Part shown: positions 1-7,406 of the stretch, one piece after another
Position numbering within the stretch: position 1 is the first letter of the stretch
Layout of the letters: each line of letters begins with the position of its first letter
Made by a program: the position numbers and the translations under genes
Assembly (NCBI RefSeq): GCF_020144665.1
Contig: NZ_JAAHBQ010000009.1
Location: forward strand, 37,853 to 101,852
Source of the DNA: Oscillatoria salina IIICB1
Lineage (GTDB): Bacteria; Cyanobacteriota; Cyanobacteriia; Cyanobacteriales; SIO1D9
Direction of reading: 5' to 3'
Length of the DNA stretch: 64,000 bases
Notes under the pieces: model-generated
The model's database searches: none
What the model was told of the DNA's origin: nothing
Seen by the model: only the letters and a program-made list of their open reading frames with translations

Positions 1-296
1 CAAAAAACTAGCGCTGCACGAGCATTATCAGCAAGCTGTTGTCCTTTGTAACTACTGTAGTTGGTATAAAAGACAAAGCTTTGTTCGTCGAAATCTTTGA
101 GTAGGACAATCCGAGCTGAGGGCGTACCATCTAGGTTAGCAGTAGCAAGAGTCATCGCGTTAGGTTCGCTTAGTTGAGCTTTAAGAGCTTGCTGGAACCA
201 GGTTTGAAACTGCTTAAATGGATTTAGCTCAGCATCAGCTTCGCTCAAACCAGCGCGAGTGTAGTTTTTCCGTAATTCACTAACAGGTATATCCAT
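1..296 (-). CDS. pdxH: Pyridoxamine 5'-phosphate oxidase, N-terminal part (cut by window edge)
   Basis: The gene reads leftwards from an ATG at 296 and runs off the window, so only about 98 N-terminal codons are present. The translation begins [20 protein letters not shown] and continues with the FMN-binding split-barrel start, including a segment [19 protein letters not shown] typical of PdxH. The family oxidises pyridoxamine or pyridoxine 5'-phosphate to pyridoxal phosphate with FMN in the cytosol, in vitamin B6 synthesis and salvage. The gene is divergent from the lapA-like gene, with about 200 bp between them. The C-terminal half cannot be judged here. Confidence 0.9.
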   Translation of the reverse strand, partial: MDIPVSELRKNYTRAGLSEADAELNPFKQFQTWFQQALKAQLSEPNAMTLATANLDGTPSARIVLLKDFDEQSFVFYTNYSSYKGQQLADNARAALVF

Positions 297-493
297 TTTG
301 AGTTTCTTCTTTCTCTTTTAAGCTTTTTTGGCTAATAAATAGTGTAAAAGTATCTTCATCGGGTATTAAAACTAGATTAAGCTGATTTTTGACGAAAACG
401 TTGTATAAATTATGCTTGTGGAGATAGAACTGTTATCTCGCGCGAGATCGTTTTCCAATCTACACCTAATTTGACTTTTACAGGAGTTGGCGA

Positions 494-832
494 ATGCGAC
501 AAGTAAATTTTCTGATTATTTTTGCTCTTTGTTTGGCTCTGGCTTTATTTAGCATTGAGAATACTCAAGCTTCGACGATTAATGTACTTCCGGGTGTGGA
601 GGTTGAGGCTCCACTGTCGATAGAATTAATTTTAGCTGCTGGAGTGGGTGCGGTTCTGGGCTGGTTGTTTAGTATCTGGACGAAATTGCAACGTTATTTG
701 GTTGCGGCGAAACAAAGACGGCAAGTTCGCGCGAAGGAGAAGGAAATTGAAAAGTTGAAAAAAGACCTCGAACAACAAGATCGACAACAATTTTTACCTG
801 CGGCTGAGACAATTGAAGGAAGTGAGGAATGA
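494..832 (+). CDS. LapA-domain (DUF1049-like) small membrane protein
   Basis: A 112-residue protein with two hydrophobic segments (about residues 5-22 and 44-61) and a charged coiled-coil tail (about 72-98, rich in KEKEIEKLKKDLEQQ). This two-helix plus coiled-coil layout is that of the LapA/DUF1049 family, whose E. coli member works in lipopolysaccharide assembly. In cyanobacteria the role is not established. An AGGAG sits about 8 bases before the ATG. The stop overlaps the start of scpA by 4 bases (ATGA), so the two are probably translationally coupled. Family assignment rests on architecture only. Confidence 0.7.
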   Translation: MRQVNFLIIFALCLALALFSIENTQASTINVLPGVEVEAPLSIELILAAGVGAVLGWLFSIWTKLQRYLVAAKQRRQVRAKEKEIEKLKKDLEQQDRQQFLPAAETIEGSEE

Positions 833-1638
833 CGGTATCACCTGCTCGCGAAGCGATCGCGCTTTTAATTGATTTGGCGCAACGAGGAGAAATCGATCCT
901 TGGGATGTTCAAGTGATTGAGGCGATCGATCGTTTTTTGAGTGAATTGGGTTTAAATGGTCAGGGTGAACCAAATTACGATCGCGCTGATTTGCCTCAGT
1001 CGGGACAAACTTTTCTCTGGGCTTCGATGTTAGTTTTACTTAAGGCTGATACTCTCCAACGTCTCGAAGAGGAGGAGGAACAACCAGAGTTGGAAGTGGC
1101 TGAATTTGCAGGTGAGGAGGCGAATGAACGTGCTTTACCACTTCATCTCGAACGTCATATTCGTCGCCGCCCTACCGCCCCTCCACCTCGCAAGCGTCGC
1201 GTTACTTTACAGGAGTTAATCGAGCAAATTGAGCAAATTGCGGCGGTTTTGGAGTCTGCACCCGATCGCTCAACTCAACGACGTTCTCGCTCTTTGTCTC
1301 GTCGCGCTACTGCTCGCGCGATCGCTCAACTTGCTCATGATGAAAATCTTACTGAAGTTGCTGCTCAACTTGAACAATTTCTCACTGCTAATTTGTCTCA
1401 ATTTCCCTCAGCACAAGACTTTATCCATTTAGAGCATTTACTCGATTTATGGACATCAAATAAACATAAAAATGAGGATTTGTCAAGTCATAAAGGTAAA
1501 GAAAAAGTTGGGATTTTTTGGGCGTTATTATTACTTTCCGCACAGTCGAAAGTGGAATTATCCCAAGAAGAATTTTATCAGGATTTGAAGATCAAACCTC
1601 TCATCGACGAGGGAAAATCTCTTAAAGAAAATGAATAA
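829..1638 (+). CDS. scpA: Segregation and condensation protein A (kleisin)
   Basis: A 269-residue protein. The N-terminal block REAIALLIDLAQRGEIDPWD followed by an AIDRFL helix is the kleisin helix that binds the SMC neck. The middle is a Glu-rich and then Arg-rich linker (about residues 80-165). The C-terminal part (about 215-260, containing KVGIFWALLLLSAQSKVELSQ) matches the winged helix that binds the SMC head. ScpA with ScpB and SMC forms the bacterial condensin that organises the chromosome. It starts inside the stop of the lapA-like gene. scpB is not next door. A strong hairpin starts at its stop codon. Confidence 0.9.
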   Translation: MTVSPAREAIALLIDLAQRGEIDPWDVQVIEAIDRFLSELGLNGQGEPNYDRADLPQSGQTFLWASMLVLLKADTLQRLEEEEEQPELEVAEFAGEEANERALPLHLERHIRRRPTAPPPRKRRVTLQELIEQIEQIAAVLESAPDRSTQRRSRSLSRRATARAIAQLAHDENLTEVAAQLEQFLTANLSQFPSAQDFIHLEHLLDLWTSNKHKNEDLSSHKGKEKVGIFWALLLLSAQSKVELSQEEFYQDLKIKPLIDEGKSLKENE

Positions 1639-1673
1639 CTTGTGGAGACGTTGCATGAACGTCTCTACAAGTT
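1637..1673. terminator. Bidirectional terminator hairpin of the AGAGACGTT palindrome family
   Basis: Arms AACTTGTGGAGACGTT and AACGTCTCTACAAGTT can pair over 16 bp with one G-U pair around a 5-base loop, followed by TATTTTA. It lies exactly between the convergent scpA and DUF3370 genes and overlaps the scpA stop. The core GAGACGTT/AACGTCTC recurs at 3147-3172 and 63958-63983. Confidence 0.75.
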
Positions 1674-1676
1674 ATT

Positions 1677-3032
1677 TTATTCAGTTAAAGTTTTCACTGT
1701 CAAAACTTGTGGTGGGGTAGCATCGGGAGGATAGAGAAAATCAACTTTTACCGTGCGAGTTTCTTTTGGTGGTATGGTTAAATTTGCTAAAGGTTCTGCT
1801 TGTTGACCTCGTTGTTGAACTAAGTGAAAATAATTATTAACAGAATTACCTTGTTCGTCCTCGTAGCTAATTTCTACTGTACCTCGGAAAAAAACTTGTG
1901 GGGCTGGAGGTTCAAGAAAGCGTAATCCTTGGGTTAAAATATCTTGTTTGATGGGAGTTTGTAAAGTAACAGCTACAGTTTTGCTAGCTTCAGTTGGGTT
2001 GTAAAAAGGTAAGGTTAAACTGTATTCTACGCCATAGTTACCGTGAGCGCTATAAGCCGTATCAGGATAGCGCACTAGCATCGGTGCAGTTTGAATTTGA
2101 TTTGTTCCTAGTCTACCACCAGCGAGGGTACTAATACCATAAGAAAAAGCTTCACCGACGCCGGGAATCGTAAGTTTTTCGCTACGATTATTATCGGTTA
2201 AAGTAGCTTTCCATTGGGAACCTTGGGAAACGCCCGCAACTCGTCCGTAAATTATACCACCAGTGGTATTATTGGGAGGAGTCGGGACGCGATCGCGTGG
2301 CGTAACTAATTCTCCTTCTGCTAATAATTCTTTCCATTCTGCTAATGTCGGTTTCCTCTCTTCTCCTCTTTCATCTACAGGCGCAAACATTGCTAAACTT
2401 GCTGCATAAACTTCCCCGTTACTATCTAATTTTATGTAAGTAGAACGACCATTTAAAGGTGGTTCCCATTCTCTTACTGGAATAGGCAAATTAAGTAACA
2501 TTCTACTTTCTCCGGGTGGAATAACTAACTCGTCAGGAAAGTTTTCTTGTCTTACTCCCCTTAAGATATCATTCATTACTCGACTACCGGGTCCCGCGTA
2601 AACATTTCCTTCTGGGTTTGGTACTTGAGAAGGTAGTTTAATAAATGGTGCATCTGGTCGAGAAAGATAACTTGCTGCGGCTAAAATGTCAACTGTTACT
2701 GTTTCCTTAGTTGGATTATGTAACATTATTCCTAGATACAAAGTTCGTAAATCTTCTGGGGTTGGCGGTTTAGCAATATGATGGGCGAAAATGTCAAAAC
2801 GTCCTTGAAAAGGAAAGCTTAAATGGGCTTCGGGATTAGCTTTGTTTTCTTTGGCAAAAGTGGAAAGTAAAATTCCTTCAGATAAGACTACTTCTGGGCT
2901 ATTACTGTTAAATACGGGTACGGAATTTAATTGTCCTGCTAAAGGACGAACTTCTTGAGGTTTCACTATTTCTTGAGGAGTAGGTTCGGGTGGTGGTGTT
3001 GTTTGAGCGAAAAGTAAGCCAAGTAAAAACAT
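1677..3032 (-). CDS. DUF3370 family protein
   Basis: A 451-residue protein starting with a short hydrophobic stretch (MFLLGLLFAQ) and then a Pro-rich segment with PQEVRPL. This resembles the cyanobacterial DUF3370 family, which has no known function and may be exported. The start is supported by AAGGAAA about 9 bases upstream of the ATG. Blocks such as LYLGIMLHNPTKETVTVDIL, SRVMNDILRG and the closing beta-rich half fit a secreted or cell-surface beta protein. No catalytic motif is visible. It is convergent with scpA and shares the hairpin at 1637-1673. Confidence 0.75.
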   Translation of the reverse strand: MFLLGLLFAQTTPPPEPTPQEIVKPQEVRPLAGQLNSVPVFNSNSPEVVLSEGILLSTFAKENKANPEAHLSFPFQGRFDIFAHHIAKPPTPEDLRTLYLGIMLHNPTKETVTVDILAAASYLSRPDAPFIKLPSQVPNPEGNVYAGPGSRVMNDILRGVRQENFPDELVIPPGESRMLLNLPIPVREWEPPLNGRSTYIKLDSNGEVYAASLAMFAPVDERGEERKPTLAEWKELLAEGELVTPRDRVPTPPNNTTGGIIYGRVAGVSQGSQWKATLTDNNRSEKLTIPGVGEAFSYGISTLAGGRLGTNQIQTAPMLVRYPDTAYSAHGNYGVEYSLTLPFYNPTEASKTVAVTLQTPIKQDILTQGLRFLEPPAPQVFFRGTVEISYEDEQGNSVNNYFHLVQQRGQQAEPLANLTIPPKETRTVKVDFLYPPDATPPQVLTVKTLTE

Positions 3033-3146
3033 GAATTTGTTTCCTTATTTATTGTACATTGTTTATTGTCGCACGCGAACATTAAAAGTTCCCAGAAAAA
3101 TCCTTTTCGCTGAAAATAAATTTTAGCAAATAAGACGGACATTCTC

Positions 3147-3172
3147 TAGAAACGTTGCCGGCAATGTCTCTA
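3147..3172. repeat. Imperfect copy of the AGAGACGTTGC palindrome
   Basis: TAGAAACGTTGCC followed directly by GGCAATGTCTCTA forms a 13-bp imperfect inverted repeat with two G-U style mismatches. It belongs to the same sequence family as the hairpins at 1637-1673 and 63958-63983, but here lies upstream of the DUF3370 gene rather than at a gene end. Confidence 0.6.
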
Positions 3173-3275
3173 CATTTGTGTATTTTATGTAGCTTGGTTA
3201 CGATTTAACTTAAATAACTGAAATTTAGCTCGCCGATCGATTAACTAGAAATATTCTCAATTTTTTTTGATAAAG

Positions 3276-4433
3276 TTATGAAATCTGTAAGTCACACTGG
3301 TTAAAAAGATAGTTTATCGCAGCGAAAAGTCGTTCTAATTCTTGAATTGTGTAAAAGGTAATATTTTTAGTAAAAGTGTTTGCTTTTAGTTGACCAAATT
3401 GCCAAGTAAATCCATTAGTAATAATACTAAAAATTTTTAGATTCGGTGCTTGGTTAAGTTGCTGTGCGGCAATTGTTTCTACTAATGATTCGATTAACAT
3501 TGTGTTGAAATTAGCTGGTTTTGCTTTGACTAAGAGTAAATAAGGTTGGTCGAAAACAATTTTTCCGAAAGAAGATCGTTGAGCTAAAATATATTCAGGA
3601 AAATAGGATAAATCGCTTTCGTAGTTTAAAGGTTGATGACTCCACAAAAGTAATTTGCTGCGATAAGATTTCCAGGCTTCTTTTAAAATTGGATAAATTA
3701 AGTTTTCGCAAATAGCAGATTCGCAATTATCGACTATTCCCTCCTTCATTACTGTTTCTAAGTCTTCTCGAAAGTGGTTGGGAATTTTTAATTGAGTTTC
3801 GACAATGAAATTGGCTTCTTCATATTTAATTTGAAATTCTTTGACAACTTCACCAAGAGTTTGATAATGGCTGGTAGGAATTTTTAACTTGCAAGTGATA
3901 GAAGTGTTGACAAGGCGTACTAATTTGTTGATTATTGTGCAAAAATCTGTTATAATTAGCGGTGAATTTTCCGGAGTAAGCAGGGGAATGTGAACGAAAA
4001 TACACAGACTTGCTGAGTTGGTTTGTTGGAGATAGTTCAAGACTTCGTAGTATAAACCTTCACAAACAAATTTTCCGGCATCGTGGCTTATTTCGGTAAA
4101 TTCTAAGCCAGTTAATAAGTCTGATAAATCTACTTTTGTTTGTAGTAAGAATGCGCCGCAAGTAGCATTTGATTCAATAGTTAGTTGGGTGCGCGATTCT
4201 GCCATTCCACAACAAACGATCAGATCGGGCTGCCATTGTTGAATTTTGCCGATCGCGTTTTTACTCGCTGTTTCGGTATCGACAACAAGCTGTCTTAAGA
4301 AGGCTATCTCAGCATCAGGAAAATTAGATCCGGCAATTTGAGCTAATAAGTCGTCTGAGGAGTTAGACTTTTGGTGGGGTAGCCAGGTTTGAAAGGAGGT
4401 TAAGAGGATTTTTCGCTTCCAGGAATTAATCAC
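3276..4433 (-). CDS. Fusion of a pyroglutamyl-peptidase-like (C15) domain and a degenerate PD-(D/E)XK-like domain
   Basis: A 385-residue protein from a GTG at 4433. Residues about 8-175 look like pyrrolidone-carboxylate peptidase: ILLTSFQTW at the start, Glu79 in CCGMAESR, Cys124 in AGKFVCEGLYYE and His148 in IFVHIP, the three positions of the family's Glu/Cys/His catalytic set. Residues about 235-385 resemble a domain often seen alone in cyanobacterial hypothetical proteins: ENLIYPILKEAWK, WSHQPLNYESDLS, PEYILAQR, PYLLLVKAK, FSIITNGFTWQFGQL. That domain looks like a nuclease or HsdR-N-like fold, but the usual PD and ExK acids read PE and KAK here, so nuclease activity is doubtful. Function of the fusion is unknown. 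It is divergent from hisH. Confidence 0.6.
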   Translation of the reverse strand: MINSWKRKILLTSFQTWLPHQKSNSSDDLLAQIAGSNFPDAEIAFLRQLVVDTETASKNAIGKIQQWQPDLIVCCGMAESRTQLTIESNATCGAFLLQTKVDLSDLLTGLEFTEISHDAGKFVCEGLYYEVLNYLQQTNSASLCIFVHIPLLTPENSPLIITDFCTIINKLVRLVNTSITCKLKIPTSHYQTLGEVVKEFQIKYEEANFIVETQLKIPNHFREDLETVMKEGIVDNCESAICENLIYPILKEAWKSYRSKLLLWSHQPLNYESDLSYFPEYILAQRSSFGKIVFDQPYLLLVKAKPANFNTMLIESLVETIAAQQLNQAPNLKIFSIITNGFTWQFGQLKANTFTKNITFYTIQELERLFAAINYLFNQCDLQIS

Positions 4434-4486
4434 AACTCAAGTTGATACACTAAAGTAAACATAGCAAGCTAAGGGAGTTAAATTTG

Positions 4487-5122
4487 ATGGCGGCGATCGC
4501 GGTAATCGATTATGATATGGGAAATTTGCACTCTGCTTGTAAGGGTTTGGAGAAAGCGGGTGCAACTACTAAGATAACTGATTCTGCTGACGAAATTGCT
4601 CGCTCTGAGGCGATCGTTTTACCTGGAGTAGGGGCTTTCGATCCGGCTGTACGACATTTGCGATCGCGCGATTTGGTGGAACCGATTCGTGAGGCGATCG
4701 CGTCTGGTAAACCTTTTTTGGGTATTTGTTTGGGTTTACAAATTCTTTTTGATGGTTCGGAAGAAGGAAATGAACCGGGTTTAGGTATCATTCCTGGAAT
4801 GGTACGTCGCTTTCGTTCGGAACCAAATTTGACTATTCCTCACATGGGTTGGAATCAGTTACATTTTACCCAAAAAAATCTCGCTCTTTGGCGGCAATTA
4901 CCAAGCGATCCTTATCTTTATTTTGTCCATTCTTATTACGTCGATCCGAGCGATTCTGCTTACACTGCGGCTACAGTTACTCATGGTAGCCAAACTGTGA
5001 CTGCGGCGATCGCCAGAGATAATTTAATGGCTGTTCAATTTCACCCAGAAAAGTCTTCTACTTTGGGGTTACAAATTCTCAGTAATTTTGTCCGCTTGAT
5101 TCGTGCTCGGGTTGCTGCTTAA
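4487..5122 (+). CDS. hisH: Imidazole glycerol phosphate synthase, glutaminase subunit
   Basis: A class I glutamine amidotransferase of 211 residues. The nucleophile elbow is PFLGICLGLQ with Cys81, and the His-Glu pair is in AVQFHPEKSS near the C terminus. AIDYDMGNL-like and LPGVGAFDPAV blocks are HisH signatures. It supplies ammonia to HisF to make IGP and AICAR in histidine synthesis. The start chosen is the ATG at 4487, with AGGGAG nine bases upstream; a TTG immediately before it at 4484 is the alternative. No other his gene is adjacent, as is common in cyanobacteria. Confidence 0.93.
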   Translation: MAAIAVIDYDMGNLHSACKGLEKAGATTKITDSADEIARSEAIVLPGVGAFDPAVRHLRSRDLVEPIREAIASGKPFLGICLGLQILFDGSEEGNEPGLGIIPGMVRRFRSEPNLTIPHMGWNQLHFTQKNLALWRQLPSDPYLYFVHSYYVDPSDSAYTAATVTHGSQTVTAAIARDNLMAVQFHPEKSSTLGLQILSNFVRLIRARVAA

Positions 5123-5364
5123 ATTTGGTTATATTTAATCTTCAATATTTGAAACTAATTTTTCGCCAAAAAGCTTGCTTTTTTCTAACTTTTGTGAAAT
5201 GATTATCGTTAAGGGTTCATACATAATGGAAAATAAGCGTAAAAATTTTTCGGCACAGATTCCCATTATAAAAAAATGATACCTAAAAAAATTCAGAAAA
5301 TCTGTAAACTAGTATACATTTTTCCAATCAAAGTAACGCCGGCATCGCAACAAAAAACAAAATT

Positions 5365-5907
5365 GTGAGTATCAGAATCTACGGCAATCGACAGTTAAAA
5401 ACCTTACCCGGACAATCAACTCGTCCCACAGCAGCGAAAGTAAGAGAAGCATTATTTAATATTTGGCAAGGCGCGATCGCCGATTGTCGCTGGTTAGATT
5501 TATGTAGCGGCAACGGCTCAATGGGGGCGGAAGCCTTATGTCGAGGGGCGAAATTAGTCGTAGGCATCGAAAAAAATCCGCGTGCTTGCGCGATTATCAG
5601 AGAAAATTGGCAGCAAGTAGCCACCGATGGACAAGAATTCAAAATTTTGCGCGGAGACGTAGTAGCGCGTCTAAAAGCCTTAGCAGGACAGAAATTTGAC
5701 CGCATTTACTTCGATCCCCCTTATGCAAGTAACTTATACGATCCGGTATTAGCAGCGATCGCCGAATATCAACTTCTCGAAGCAGAAGGAAGAATAGCCA
5801 TCGAACACGATCCTCAAACTTGGACAGCCACAGAAATCCAGCAACTCTCTCTCTGCGGCGAAAAACTCTATGGAACTACAGCCCTCAGCTTTTATTGTCC
5901 AGTTTAA
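5365..5907 (+). CDS. rsmD: 16S rRNA (guanine966-N2)-methyltransferase
   Basis: A 180-residue Rossmann methyltransferase starting at GTG 5365. It shows RIYGNRQLKTLPGQSTRPTA at the N terminus (the family's substrate-side motif), a SAM motif in WLDLCSGNGSMGAEAL, and the catalytic DPPY in FDRIYFDPPYAS. This is the RsmD layout and length. The enzyme methylates G966 of 16S rRNA during small-subunit assembly. It lies convergent to petG with about 40 bases between their ends. Confidence 0.9.
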   Translation: MSIRIYGNRQLKTLPGQSTRPTAAKVREALFNIWQGAIADCRWLDLCSGNGSMGAEALCRGAKLVVGIEKNPRACAIIRENWQQVATDGQEFKILRGDVVARLKALAGQKFDRIYFDPPYASNLYDPVLAAIAEYQLLEAEGRIAIEHDPQTWTATEIQQLSLCGEKLYGTTALSFYCPV

Positions 5908-5949
5908 ATCCTCAGCCCCCTGTAGCAGAAGGCTAAGGATTTCCAAGTG

Positions 5950-6063
5950 TTAAACCTTCAGGTTGTCACCGCGCTTGTACTGCATCCAAGCCGCATAGAA
6001 GAGTCCAGCCAGAGTAACGGGAATTAAACCCAAGACAATTCCCAACAGCAATGGTTCGATCAC
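5950..6063 (-). CDS. petG: Cytochrome b6f complex subunit V (PetG)
   Basis: A 37-residue gene read leftwards from a GTG at 6063, with AAAGGAG a few bases upstream on that strand. The peptide [20 protein letters not shown] continues into one membrane helix and ends with a basic tail ([12 protein letters not shown]). It is essentially the standard PetG sequence and length. PetG is a one-helix subunit needed for assembly and stability of the cytochrome b6f complex in the thylakoid membrane. It lies between rsmD and the divergent cytM. Confidence 0.95.
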   Translation of the reverse strand: MIEPLLLGIVLGLIPVTLAGLFYAAWMQYKRGDNLKV

Positions 6064-6312
6064 CTTTTGTCTCCTTTGTTATATTTTTATATCTTTTGAT
6101 AATCCTACTCGATGAGGGCGTTTCAGTTCCACCACCTCTCAATTCTGCCCTCTTGAGCTTGCTTACTCAGTGGAGAAATTTTAAGCTATGTGTATAAATA
6201 AAAATAATTGTGGAAAAAAATGTAGCTTACGTTGCCCCAAAAATGACTAGATTGAGGTAAAAAATTCATCTACCACCAAACGACCTAAGCAAAAAGCGAT
6301 TATTAGAAAAAA

Positions 6313-6702
6313 ATGCTGGAAAAAACCGTGGATAACCAGTTCGCCAATCCCAAAATTATCACTCAACGAATAACTTTCATCGTCATGGCGGTGGTGCTGG
6401 CAATCCTGGCTAGCATTCTAGCGATGCAAATGTACCGGGTTTCCGATCCCTACATTCAAGAAGTTTTCTCTCAGACAGGAAATCCAGTCAAAGGACAAGC
6501 CATGTTTGAAATCAATTGCGCTGGATGTCATGGTGTCACCGCCGAAGGTAATGTCGGACCGAGTTTACATAACGTTTCCAAACGGCGATCGCCAGTAGAT
6601 TTGATCGAACAAGTGATTAGCGGCGATACCCCACCAATGCCAAAATTTCAACCCAGTCCTCAAGAAATGGCAGATTTGTTAAGTTATTTACAGCAACTCT
6701 AA
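6313..6702 (+). CDS. cytM: Cytochrome cM, membrane-anchored c-type cytochrome
   Basis: A 129-residue protein with one N-terminal membrane helix (about 22-42) and a single class I cytochrome c domain. The haem site is Cys69-Ala-Gly-Cys72-His73 and the likely distal ligand is Met109 in GDTPPMPKFQP. The block DPYIQEVFSQTGNPVKGQ after the anchor and the tail EMADLLSYLQQL are features of cytochrome cM. In Synechocystis, CytM is linked to low-temperature and light-stress responses and to limiting heterotrophic growth. Divergent from petG. Confidence 0.85.
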   Translation: MLEKTVDNQFANPKIITQRITFIVMAVVLAILASILAMQMYRVSDPYIQEVFSQTGNPVKGQAMFEINCAGCHGVTAEGNVGPSLHNVSKRRSPVDLIEQVISGDTPPMPKFQPSPQEMADLLSYLQQL

Positions 6703-6916
6703 GTTAAAAAGTCAATTGATTTTCAATCGCCATTCAAGCTTTTTAATTAACTCTAAATTACTAGCACGACTTCCTTGAAAATAGCAACAATAATAGCTAA
6801 TAATTCCTTAGCAACAGTTGAGTAATCCGAGCTATTTTCAGGGCGAATCTTCATGATCAATTAAATTCAAATATTACTCTCAGTATTTAGACTAAAAAAA
6901 ACTAAATTTGTCAAAC

Positions 6917-7363
6917 TTAATTTTCTTCGTTATTTAGCATTTGACATTGACTAAGATTAGCTCTAGTTTGAGCAATATCTGCTCGATCTTGAGCTTCATC
7001 AGCTCGTCTTTGCACTCGATCGGCTTCATCTTGTGCTAAAGTAGCTTCATCGGAAGTCACTGAATTATATTTATCTACCTCTTGTTGGGCTAAATTAGCT
7101 TCTTGTTGGGCTAAATTAGCTCTATTTTGAGCAGCATCAGCTCTGGATTGTGCCTTACTCGCACGAAGTTTTGCTAACGAGTCTCTAAGTTGTTCGGCAT
7201 CAGATTGAAATTTATTCAAGTTAGCTCGATCTGTAGCTGCTTCCTGCTTAATTTGTTCGACTTCTGCTCGCAAAGCAACTATTTGACTTTTGAGTTTTTC
7301 GTCTTCAATAACTAAAGAACCTAGTTCTGCAACGATCGCATCAAGGAGCTCAATATTTTCCAT
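6917..7363 (-). CDS. Heptad-repeat coiled-coil protein
   Basis: About 148 residues starting at ATG 7363 (a TTG five codons earlier is possible). Nearly the whole chain is Ala/Gln/Asp-rich and follows a strict seven-residue period, for example AQSRADA, AQNRANL, AQQEANL in tandem, then AQDEADR and AQDRADI after a short break (KYNSVTSDEA). This predicts one long amphipathic coiled coil. There is no signal peptide, membrane helix or enzymatic motif. It ends 44 bases after the start of, and is co-oriented with, the large hybrid kinase on its left. Function is unknown. Confidence 0.6.
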   Translation of the reverse strand: MENIELLDAIVAELGSLVIEDEKLKSQIVALRAEVEQIKQEAATDRANLNKFQSDAEQLRDSLAKLRASKAQSRADAAQNRANLAQQEANLAQQEVDKYNSVTSDEATLAQDEADRVQRRADEAQDRADIAQTRANLSQCQMLNNEEN

Positions 7364-7406
7364 AGCTGGATACACCAACAGTCTCGCCTAATTATTTTAT
7401 CGCTTA

